Shown here piece by piece: positions 1 to 11,217 of a stretch of DNA of 64,000 nucleotides. Positions within the stretch are counted from its first letter, which is position 1, and every line of letters begins with the position of its first letter. A program made the position numbers and the translations under genes. The stretch comes from Desmodesmus armatus (taxonomy: Eukaryota > Chlorophyta > Chlorophyceae > Sphaeropleales > Scenedesmaceae), in the NCBI GenBank assembly GCA_007449985.2, contig VIIQ02000825.1:1-64000 (forward strand), in the 5' to 3' direction. The notes under the pieces were generated by a model, which saw only the letters and a program-made list of their open reading frames with translations, did no database searches and was not told where the DNA came from.

Positions 1-3000
1 CGACCCAAGGAGTCAACAGCAACAGCACAAACACACACTCCATGGGGTGGCGGGGTGCCGCCCGACCCAGGAGTCAACAGCACAGCACAAACACACACTC
101 CATGGGGTGGCGGGTGCCGCCGACCCCAGGAGTCAACAGCAACAGCACAAACACACACTCCATGGGGTGGCGGGGTGCCGCCCGACCCCAGGAGTCAACA
201 GCAACAGCACAAACACACACTCCATGGGGGGCGGATGCCGCCCGACCCAGGAGTCAACAGCAACAGCACAACACAACACTCCATGGGGTGGGCGGTGCCG
301 CCGACCCCAGGAAGTCAACAGCAACAGCAACAAAACACACACTCCATGGGGTGGCGGGTGCCGCCCGACCCCAGGAGTCAACAGCAACAGCACAACAACA
401 CACTCCAAGGTGGGTGGCGGGTGCCGCCCGACCCCAGGAGTCAACAGCAACAGCACAAAACACACACTCCATGGGGTGGCGGGGTGCCGCCCGACCCCAG
501 GAGTCAACAGCAACAGCACCACACACACTCCATGGGGTGGCGGGTGCCGCCCGACCCAGGAGTCAACAGCACAGCACAAACACACACTCCATGGGGTGGC
601 GGGTGCCGCCCGACCCCAGGAGTCAACAGCAACAGCACAAAACACACATCCATGGGGTGGCGGGTGCCGCCCGACCCCAGGAGTCAACAGCAACAGCACA
701 ACACACACTCCATGGGGTGGCGGGTGCCGCCCGACCCCAGGAGTCAACAGCAACAGCACAAACACACACTCCATGGGGTGGCGGGTGCCGCCCGACCCCA
801 GGAGTCAACAGCAACAGCACAAACACACACTCCATGGGGTGGCGGATGCCGCCCGACCCCAGGAGTCAACAGCAACAGCACAAACACACACTCCAAGGGG
901 TGGCGGGTGCCGCCCGACCCCAGGAGTCAACAGCAACAGCACAAACACACACTCCATGGGGTGGCGGGTGCCGCCGACCCCAGGAGTCAACAGCAACAGC
1001 ACATCCACACACACTCCATGGGGTGGCGGGTGCCGCCAGACCCCAGGAGTCAACAGCAACAGCACAACACACACTCCATGGGGTGGCGGGTGCCGCCCGA
1101 CCCAGGAGTCAACAGCAACAGCACAAAACACACACTCCATGGGGTGGCGGGTGCCGCCCGACCCCAGGAGTCAACAGCAACAGCACAAACACACACTCAA
1201 GGGGTGGCGGGTGCCGCCCGACCCCAGGAGTCAACAGCAACAGCACAAACACACACTCCATGGGGTGGCGGGTGCCGCCCGACCCCAGGAGTCAACAGCA
1301 ACAGCACAAACACACACTCCATGGGGTGGCGGGTGCCGCCCGACCCCAGGAGTCAACAGCAACAGCACAAACACACACTCCATGGGGTGGCGGGTGCCGC
1401 CCGACCCCAGGAGTCAACAGCAACAGCACAAAACACCACTCCATGGGGTGGCGGGTGCCGCCCGACCCCAGGAGTCAACAGCAACAGCACAAACACACAC
1501 TCCATGGGGTGGCGGGTGCCGCCCGACCCCAGGAGTCAACAGCAACAGCACAAACACACACTCCATGGGGTGGCGGGTGCCGCCCGACCCCAGGAGTCAA
1601 CAGCAACAGCACAAACACACACTCCATGGGGTGGCGGATGCCGCCCGACCCCAGGAGTCAACAGCAACAGCACAAAACACACACTCCAAGGGGTGGCGGG
1701 TGCCGCCCGACCCCAGGAGTCAACAGCAACAGCAAAACACACACTCCATGGGGTGGCGGGTGCCGCCCGACCCCAGGAGTCAACAGCAACAGCACATCCA
1801 CACACTCCATGGGGTGGCGGGTGCCGCCAGACCCCAGGAGTCAACAGCAACAGCACATCCACACACTCCATGGGGTGGCGGGTGCCGCCGACCCAGGAGT
1901 CAACAGCAACAGCACATCCACACACTCCATGGGGTGGCGGGTGCCGCCCGACCCCAGGAGTCAACAGCAACAGCACAAACACACACTCCATGGGGTGGCG
2001 GGTGCCGCCCGACCCCAGAGTCAACAGCAACAGCACATCCACACACTCCATGGGGTGGCGGGTGCCGCCCGACCCAGGAGTCAACAGCAACAGCACAAAA
2101 ACACACTCCATGGGGTGGCGGGTGCCGCCCGACCCCAGGAGTCAACAGCAACAGCACAAACACACACTCCATGGGGTGGCGGGTGCCGCCCGACCCCACG
2201 AGTCAACAGCAACAGCACAAAAACACACTCCATGGGGTGGCGGGTGCCGCCCGACCCAGGAGTCAACAGCAACAGCACAAACACACACTCCATGGGGTGG
2301 CGGGTGCCGCCCGACCCCAGGAGTCAACAGCAACAGCACAAACACACACTCCATGGGGTGGCGGGTGCCGCCCGACCCCAGGAGTCAACAGCAACAGCAC
2401 AAACACACACTCCAAGGGGTGGCGGGTGCCGCCCGACCCCAGGAGTCAACAGCAACAGCACAAACACACACTCCATGGGGTGGCGGGTGCCGCCCGACCC
2501 CAGGAGTCAACAGCAACAGCACAAACACACACTCCAAGGGGTGGCGGGTGCCGCCCGACCCCAGGAGTCAACAGCAACAGCACAAACACACACTCCATGG
2601 GGTGGCGGGTGCCGCCCGACCCCAGGAGTCAACAGCAACAGCACAAACACACACTCCATGGGGTGGCGGATGCCGCCCGACCCCAGGAGTCAACAGCAAC
2701 AGCACAACACACACTCCATGGGGTGGCGGGTGCCGCCCGACCCAGGAGTCAACAGCAACAGCACAAAACACACACTCCATGGGGTGGCGGGATGCCGCCC
2801 GACCCCAGGAGTCAACAGCAACAGCACAAACACACACTCCATGGGGTGGCGGGTGCCGCCCGACCCCAGGAGTCAACAGCAACAGCACAAACACACACTC
2901 CATGGGGTGGCGGGTGCCGCCCGACCCAGGAGTCAACAGCAACAGCACAAACACACACTCCATGGGGTGGCGGGTGCCGCCCGACCCCAGGAGTCAACAG

Positions 3001-6000
3001 CAACAGCACAAACACACACTCCATGGGGTGGCGGGTGCCGCCCGACCCCAGGAGTCAACAGCAACAGCACAAACACACACTCCATGGGGTGGCGGGTGCC
3101 GCCCGACCCAGGAGTCAACAGCAACAGCACAAACACACACTCCATGGGGTGGCGGGTGCCGCCCAACCCAGGAGTCAACAGCAACAGCACAAACACACAC
3201 TCCATGGGGTGGCGGGTGCCGCCCGACCCCAGGAGTCAACAGCAACAGCACAAAACACACACTCCATGGGGTGGCGGGTGCCGCCCGACCCCACGAGTCA
3301 ACAGCAACAGCACATCCACACACTCCATGGGGTGGCGGGTGCCGCCCGACCCCAGGAGTCAACAGCAACAGCACAAACACACACTCCATGGGGTGGCGGG
3401 TGCCGCCCGACCCCAGGAGTCAACAGCAACAGCACAAAAAACACTCCATGGGGTGGCGGATGCCGCCCGACCCCAGGAGTCAACAGCAACAGCACAAACA
3501 CACACTCCATGGGGTGGCGGGTGCCGCCCGACCCCAGGAGTCAACAGCAACAGCACAAACACACACTCCATGGGGTGGCGGGTGCCGCCCGACCCCAGGA
3601 GTCAACAGCAACAGCACATCCACACACTCCATGGGGTGGCGGGTGCCGCCAACCCCAGGAGTCAACAGCAACAGCACATCCACACACTCCATGGGGTGGC
3701 GGGTGCCGCCCGACCCAGGAGTCAACAGCAACAGCACAAAAACACACTCCATGGGGTGGCGGGTGCCGCCCGACCCCAGGAGTCAACAGCAACAGCACAA
3801 ACACACACTCCATGGGGTGGCGGGTGCCGCCCGACCCCAGGAGTCAACAGCAACAGCACATCCACACACTCCATGGGGTGGCGGGTGCCGCCCGACCCCA
3901 GGAGTCAACAGCAACAGCACAAAAACACACTCCATGGGGTGGCGGGTGCCGCCCGACCCCAGGAGTCAACAGCAACAGCACAAACACACACTCCATGGGG
4001 TGGCGGGTGCCGCCCGACCCCAGGAGTCAACAGCAACAGCACAAACACACACTCCATGGGGTGGCGGGTGCCGCCCGACCCCAGGAGTCAACAGCAACAG
4101 CACAAACACACACTCCATGGGGTGGCGGGTGCCGCCGACCCCAGGAGTCAACAGCAACAGCACAAACACACACTCCATGGGGTGGCGGGTGCCGCCCGAC
4201 CCCAGGAGTCAACAGCAACAGCACAAACACACACTCCATGGGGTGGCGGGTGCCGCCCGACCCCAGGAGTCAACAGCAACAGCACAAACACACTCCATGG
4301 GGTGGCGGGTGCCGCCAGACCCCAGGAGTCAACAGCAACAGCACACCACACACTCCATGGGGTGGCGGGTGCCGCCAGACCCCAGGAGTCAACAGCAACA
4401 GCACATCCACACACTCCATGGGGTGGCGGGTGCCGCCCGACCCCAGGAGTCAACAGCAACAGCACAAAAACACACTCCATGGGGTGGCGGGTGCCGCCAG
4501 ACCCCAGGAGTCAACAGCAACAGCACATCCACACACTCCATGGGGTGGCGGGTGCCGCCCGACCCCAGGAGTCAACAGCAACAGCACAAAAACACACTCC
4601 ATGGGGTGGCGGATGCCGCCCGACCCCAGGAGTCAACAGCAACAGCACAAACACACACTCCATGGGGTGGCGGGTGCCGCCCGACCCCAGGAGTCAACAG
4701 CAACAGCACAAACACACACTCCATGGGGTGGCGGGTGCCGCCAGACCCCAGGAGTCAACAGCAACAGCACAAACACACACTCCATGGGGTGGCGGGTGCC
4801 GCCCGACCCCAGGAGTCAACAGCAACAGCACAAACACACACTCCATGGGGTGGCGGGTGCCGCCCGACCCCAGGAGTCAACAGCAACAGCACAAACACAC
4901 ACTCCATGGGGTGGCGGGTGCCGCCCGACCCAGGAGTCAACAGCAACAGCACAAACAACACACTCCATGGGGTGGCGGGTGCCGCCCGACCCACGGAGTC
5001 AACAGCAACAGCACATCCACACACTCTATGGGGTGGCGGGTGCCGCCCGACCCCAGGAGTCAACAGCAACAGCACAAACACACACTCCATGGGGTGGCGG
5101 GTGCCGCCCGACCCAATATTCAACAGCAACAGCACACACACACACACTCCATGGGGTGGCGGATGCCGCCCGACCCCAGGAGTCAACAGCAACAGCACAT
5201 CCACACACTCCATGGGGTGGCGGATGCCGCCCGACCCCACGAGTCAACAGCAACAGCACAAACACACACTCCATGGGGTGGCGGGTGCCGCCCGACCCCA
5301 GGAGTCAACATCAACAGCACAAAAACACACTCCATGGGGTGGCGGGTGCCGCCCGACCCCAAGAGTCAACAGCAACAGCACACACACACACACTCCATGG
5401 GGTGGCGGATGCCGCCCGACCCCACGAGTCAACAGCAACAGCACATCCACACACTCCATGGGGTGGCGGGTGCCGCCCGACCCAGGAGTCAACAGCAACA
5501 GCACACACACACACTCCATGGGGTGGCGGGTGCCGCCCGACCCCAGGAGTCAACAGCAACAGCACAAACACACACTCCATGGGGTGGCGGGTGCCGCCCG
5601 ACCCCACGAGTCAACAGCAACAGCACAAAAATACACTCCATGGGGTGGCGGATGCCGCCCGACCCCAGGAGTCAACAGCAACAGCACAAACACACACTCC
5701 ATGGGGTGGCGGGTGCCGCCCGACCCCAGGAGTCAACAGCAACAGCACAAACACACACTCCATGGGGTGGCGGATGCCGCCCGACCCCAGGAGTCAACAG
5801 CAACAGCACAAACACACACTCCAAGGGGTGGCGGGTGCCGCCCGACCCCAGGAGTCAACAGCAACAGCACAAACACACACTCCATGGGGTGGCGGGTGCC
5901 GCCAGACCCCAGGAGTCAACAGCAACAGCACATCCACACACTCCATGGGGTGGCGGGTGCCGCCAGACCCCAGGAGTCAACAGCAACAGCACATCCACAC

Positions 6001-8682
6001 ACTCCATGGGGTGGCGGGTGCCGCCAGACCCCAGGAGTCAACAGCAACAGCACATCCACACACTCCATGGGGTGGCGGGTGCCGCCCGACCCCAGGAGTC
6101 AACAGCAACAGCACAAACACACACTCCATGGGGTGGCGGGTGCCGCCCGACCCCAAGAGTCAACAGCAACAGCACAAACACACACTCCATGGGGTGGCGG
6201 GTGCCGCCCGACCCCAGGAGTCAACAGCAACAGCACAAACACACACTCCATGGGGTGGCGGATGCCGCCCGACCCCAGGAGTCAACAGCAACAGCACAAA
6301 CACACACTCCAAGGGGTGGCGGGTGCCGCCCGACCCCAGGAGTCAACAGCAACAGCACAAACACACACTCCATGGGGTGGCGGGTGCCGCCAGACCCCAG
6401 GAGTCAACAGCAACAGCACATCCACACACTCCATGGGGTGGCGGGTGCCGCCAGACCCCAGGAGTCAACAGCAACAGCACATCCACACACTCCATGGGGT
6501 GGCGGGTGCCGCCAGACCCCAGGAGTCAACAGCAACAGCACATCCACACACTCCATGGGGTGGCGGGTGCCGCCCGACCCCAGGAGTCAACAGCAACAGC
6601 ACAAACACACACTCCATGGGGTGGCGGGTGCCGCCCGACCCCAAGAGTCAACAGCAACAGCACATCCACACACTCCATGGGGTGGCGGGTGCCGCCCGAC
6701 CCCAGGAGTCAACAGCAACAGCACAAAAACACACTCCATGGGGTGGCGGGTGCCGCCCGACCCCAGGAGTCAACAGCAACAGCACAAACACACACTCCAT
6801 GGGGTGGCGGGTGCCGCCCGACCCCACGAGTCAACAGCAACAGCACAAAAACACACTCCATGGGGTGGCGGATGCCGCCCGACCCCAGGAGTCAACAGCA
6901 ACAGCACAAACACACACTCCATGGGGTGGCGGGTGCCGCCCGACCCCAGGAGTCAACAGCAACAGCACAAACACACACTCCATGGGGTGGCGGGTGCCGC
7001 CCGACCCCAGGAGTCAACAGCAACAGCACAAACACACACTCCAAGGGGTGGCGGGTGCCGCCCGACCCCAGGAGTCAACAGCAACAGCACAAACACACAC
7101 TCCATGGGGTGGCGGGTGCCGCCCGACCCCAGGAGTCAACAGCAACAGCACAAACACACACTCCAAGGGGTGGCGGGTGCCGCCCGACCCCAGGAGTCAA
7201 CAGCAACAGCACAAACACACACTCCATGGGGTGGCGGGTGCCGCCCGACCCCAGGAGTCAACAGCAACAGCACAAACACACACTCCAAGGGGTGGCGGGT
7301 GCCGCCCGACCCCAGGAGTCAACAGCAACAGCACAAACACACACTCCATGGGGTGGCGGGTGCCGCCCGACCCCAGGAGTCAACAGCAACAGCACATCCA
7401 CACACTCCATGGGGTGGCGGGTGCCGCCCGACCCCAGGAGTCAACAGCAACAGCACATCCACACACTCCATGGGGTGGCGGATGCCGCCCGACCCCAGGA
7501 GTCAACAGCAACAGCACATCCACACACTCCATGGGGTGGCGGATGCCGCCCGACCCCAGGAGTCAACAGCAACAGCACAAAAACACACTCCATGGGGTGG
7601 CGGATGCCGCCCGACCCCAGGAGTCAACAGCAACAGCACAAACACACACTCCATGGGGTGGCGGGTGCCGCCCGACCCCAGGAGTCAACAGCAACAGCAC
7701 AAACACACACTCCATGGGGTGGCGGGTGCCGCCCGACCCCAGGAGTCAACAGCAACAGCACAAACACACACTCCATGGGGTGGCGGGTGCCGCCCGACTC
7801 CAGGAGTCAACAGCAACAGCACAAACACACACTCCATGGGGTGGCGGGTGCCGCCCGACCCCAGGAGTCAACAGCAACAGCACAAACACACACTCCATGG
7901 GGTGGCGGATGCCGCCCGACCCCAGGAGTCAACAGCAACAGCACAAACACACACTCCATGGGGTGGCGGGTGCCGCCCAACCCCAGGAGTCAACAGCAAC
8001 AGCACAAACACACACTCCATGGGGTGGCGGGTGCCGCCCGACCCCAGGAGTCAACAGCAACAGCACAAACACACACTCCATGGGGTGGCGGATGCCGCCC
8101 GACCCCACGAGTCAACAGCAACAGCACATCCACACACTCCATGGGGTGGCGGGTGCCGCCCGACCCCAGGAGTCAACAGCAACAGCACAAACACACACTC
8201 CATGGGGTGGCGGGTGCCGCCCGACCCCAGGAGTCAACAGCAACAGCACAAAATACACTCCATGGGGTGGCGGATGCCGCCCGACCCCAGGAGTCAACAG
8301 CAACAGCACAAACACACACTCCATGGGGTGGCGGGTGCCGCCCGACCCCAGGAGTCAACAGCAACAGCACAAACACACACTCCATGGGGTGGCGGGTGCC
8401 GCCCGACCCCAGGAGTCAACAGCAACAGCACAAACACACACACTCCATGGGGTGGCGGGTGCCGCCCGACCCCACGAGTCAAACAGCAACAGCACATCCA
8501 CACACTCCATGGGGTGGCGGGTGCCGCCCGACCCCAGGAGTCAACAGCAACAGCACATCCACACACTCCATGGGGTGGCGGGTGCCGCCCGACCCCAAGA
8601 GTCAACAGCAACAGCACACACACACACACTCCATGGGGTGGCGGATGCCGCCCGACCCCAGGAGTCAACAGCAATAGCACAC
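1..8682. repeat. 61-bp tandem satellite, about 142 copies
   Basis: A head-to-tail array whose unit reads roughly CGACCCCAGGAGTCAACAGC, then AACAGCACAAACACACACTC, then CATGGGGTGGCGGGTGCCGC, plus one C. The unit is 61 bp, which is 3n+1, and its plus strand has no stop codon in any frame. All three plus frames therefore stay open for about 8.6 kb and spell the same cyclic 61-residue peptide. Recurrent variants are ACATCC for ACAAAC, CCAAGGGG for CCATGGGG, GGATGCC for GGGTGCC, and GCCAGACC for GCCCGACC. Units in the first ~1 kb vary in length by single bases; most later ones are exactly 61 bp. There are no unique spacers, start context or splice pattern. I read it as non-coding satellite DNA. The array is cut by the left edge of the window. 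Confidence 0.97.
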
Positions 8683-9835
8683 ACTCACACCACATGATGA
8701 CTGCACGCCACGTGTGATGGAATGCACACACATGCACACACTCACACCACATGATGACTACACGCCACACGTGATGGAATGCACACACAAGCACACACTC
8801 ACACCACATGATGACTACACGCCACACGTGATGGAATGCACACACACAAGCACACACTCACACCACATGTTGACTACACGCCACACGTGATGGAATGCAC
8901 ACACAAGCACACACTCACACCACATGATGACTACACGCCACACGTGATGGAATGCACACACAAGCACACACTCACACCACATGATGACTACACGCCACAC
9001 GTGATGGAATGCACACACACAAGCACACACTCACACCACATGTTGACTACACGCCACACGTGATGGAATGCACACACAAGCACACACTCACACCACATGA
9101 TGACTACACGCCACACGTGATGGAATGCACACACACAAGCACACACTCACACCCCATGATGACTACACGCCACACGTGATGGAATGCACACACACAAGCA
9201 CACACTCACACCACATGATGACTACACGCCACACGTGATGGAATGCACACACACAAGCACACACTCACACCCCATGATGACTACACGCCACACGTGATGG
9301 AATGCACACACAAGCACACACTCACACCACATGATGACTGCACGCCACACGTGATGGAATGCACACACACAAGCACACACTCACACCACATGATGACTAC
9401 ACGCCACACGTGATGGAATGCACACACAAGCACACACTCACACCACATGATGACTGCACGCCACACGTGATGGAATGCACACACAAGCACACACTCACAC
9501 CACATGATGACTACACGCCACACGTGATGGAATGCACACACACAAGCACACACTCACACCACATGATGACTACACGCCACATGTGATGGAATGCACACAC
9601 AAGCACACACTCACACCACATGATGACTGCACGCCACACGTGATGGAATGCACACACACAAGCACACACTCACACCACATGATGACTACACGCCACACGT
9701 GATGGAATGCACACACAAGCACACACTCACACCACATGATGACTGCACGCCACACGTGATGGAATGCAAACACACAAGCACACACTCACACCACATGATG
9801 ACTACACGCCACATGTGATGGAATGCACACACACA
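8683..9835. repeat. 57/59-bp tandem satellite, about 20 copies
   Basis: This array begins where the 61-bp array stops. Its unit contains CACACTCACACCACATGATG, ACTACACGCCACACGTGATG and GAATGCACACACAAG. It is 57 bp, or 59 bp when one extra CA is present. Point variants are ATGTTGAC for ATGATGAC, GACTGC for GACTAC, and CATGTG for CACGTG. Almost every unit carries the palindrome CACGTG. The junction with the first satellite, near 8,675-8,700, is sharp and falls inside shared CA-rich sequence. No coding function is supported. Confidence 0.95.
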
Positions 9836-10317
9836 GACACACGCACAAGCACACACCCACATCACAACCTGGCTGGTCGCCAAGAGGAGATGGGAGGCAC
9901 ACACACGCACACGCCCACATCACCTGCTGCAGCAGTGACCAGCCTTATATATATGTGCTGCTGTGCTGTTGCTGACGCCAGCACTGTTGCTGCTCTCGCT
10001 GACGCCAGCACTATGCTGGCCAGTCACACTCCCAGCCAGGCTGTGTGCACTGTGTTCTTGAGGGGTTGAAGACCCCCCACAGCAAACACAGCTTTGGGCT
10101 AGGAAGGCATGTGTCAGTCACGACTACAACTAGATGGTGGGCGGCCCTAAAAACATGTATACAGTGGCACCACACCCACCAGCTGCAGCCGTAACCAGCC
10201 TGTGCGTGGGTTGCTGCTAAGCAGCGGCAGCTGCTGTTGTTTGGATGTCTAGGCATCCGTTTCGCTGGCAAGGCCCCTGGACCCCAGTGCTAGGGTGCGA
10301 CTGCACTTACTTGCGTG

Positions 10318-10681
10318 TACAACAGAACTGGCTGCGGCTCCTGAGCAAGTGCAGCTGTTTCTGGGCAAGTGCAGCTGCTTGCTCCAAGCATGGCTGAGGT
10401 GGCAACGATTGGGCTGTTTGCTGAGTCGCCGGCACGAAGGCACATACCTGCGACAAACATGACGGTATGAGTGGAATATCGGTGCTTAGTTGCGCTGCAC
10501 TCGGTCTGGCTGTGACAAGGCATTGGGTGCTGGCCAGGCGCCCAGGAAGGCTAAAGGCACACAAGCGGCAGCGAAAGGAACTCTTATTATGAAAATAAAC
10601 TCACCTATACTTGCGGAGCTGCCCTTGCGTGCTACCAGCACATGCACTGCTGACAGGGAGCTGCCCAGCTGCATAGCCATT
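10318..10681 (-). CDS. Possible short two-exon gene or 5' gene fragment (weak)
   Basis: On the minus strand an ATG at 10,681 opens MAMQLGSSLSAVHVLVARKG and reaches a good donor (GTGAGT, just below 10,606). A TTGTCACAG acceptor near 10,526 continues an open frame of about 70 residues rich in Ala, Gln, Leu and Ser, which meets another donor (GTAAGT) near 10,317. The N-terminus looks like an organelle transit peptide. There is no recognisable domain, and no downstream exon continues into the satellite. It could be a gene whose 3' part was lost at the satellite edge, or chance. Support is weak. Confidence 0.15.
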
Positions 10682-10941
10682 GAATGCAGGTATTCATTCA
10701 CAACAACAACAACGACAAGCGCAAGCTGACTTTGATATTCTCGATGTCACTGTGAAAGCCGTGGCTTCAGCTATGTGGTGGTGGGTTAGACAACCGCCTT
10801 CGGAAAATAACAATGTCAGTAACAAGGGTGTAAAAGTAGAACCCTGTCCCTGTGAATTGTAGTCCAAAAACAGCCACAGGCGCCGCTTGTTGCATAAAAA
10901 CCAAAAGCTTTAGTCCGCGCCGTGCATCGATGGGCGAGTGC

Positions 10942-10946
10942 TTACA
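10942..10946 (-). terminator. Putative TGTAA poly(A) signal, RBM42-like gene
   Basis: TGTAA on the minus strand, about 270 bp beyond the RBM42-like stop codon. TGTAA is the usual chlorophyte polyadenylation signal. The assignment rests on position and motif only. Confidence 0.4.
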
Positions 10947-11217
10947 AGGGGATGCCAGCAGTACTAGTGGTGCTCTGCCCGCTCCATGCTGGACAACACA
11001 GGCAGCCCATGTAGACAGCCTTTGATGGAAAGTATGAGCTACCAATCCGATCCAAAGTCAGAGCAGCAACAGCCTGCATTCTTCTGTCACACTTCACAAC
11101 ACTAGGCATCCACACTGGAGGCGCTGGTGTAGCTGCCACTCAATGGTCGTACAACATCCAGGTCAAAGTCGAAATCCAGCTCGACATGCAGTCTGCAACA
11201 ATGTCACCGCGGCACCG

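Larger units (their letters stand above)
9836..11217. other. Satellite edge and 3' flank of the RBM42-like gene
   Basis: CA-rich sequence decays from the satellite to about 9,930. A short duplication of GCTGACGCCAGCACT follows at about 9,970-10,015. The part closest to 11,217 should hold the 3' UTR of the minus-strand RBM42-like gene. A weak minus-strand exon pair at 10,318-10,681 is listed separately. I see nothing else that can be supported. Confidence 0.6.

Noticed and set aside
133..5607. Many Cys/Val-rich minus-strand open frames
   Set aside because: Reverse complement of the satellite; they end wherever a unit length change shifts the frame onto TGA.
42..8717. Three giant plus-strand open frames of about 2,880 codons
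   Set aside because: They are the same 61-bp satellite read in three frames; unit length 3n+1 and lack of stops explain them fully.
1..9835. CRISPR-like array
   Set aside because: Units are contiguous with no unique spacers, and the genes alongside are eukaryotic.
8690..9835. His/Thr-rich and Cys/Val-rich open frames over the second satellite
   Set aside because: Products of the 57/59-bp repeat; no start context, domain or splice partner.
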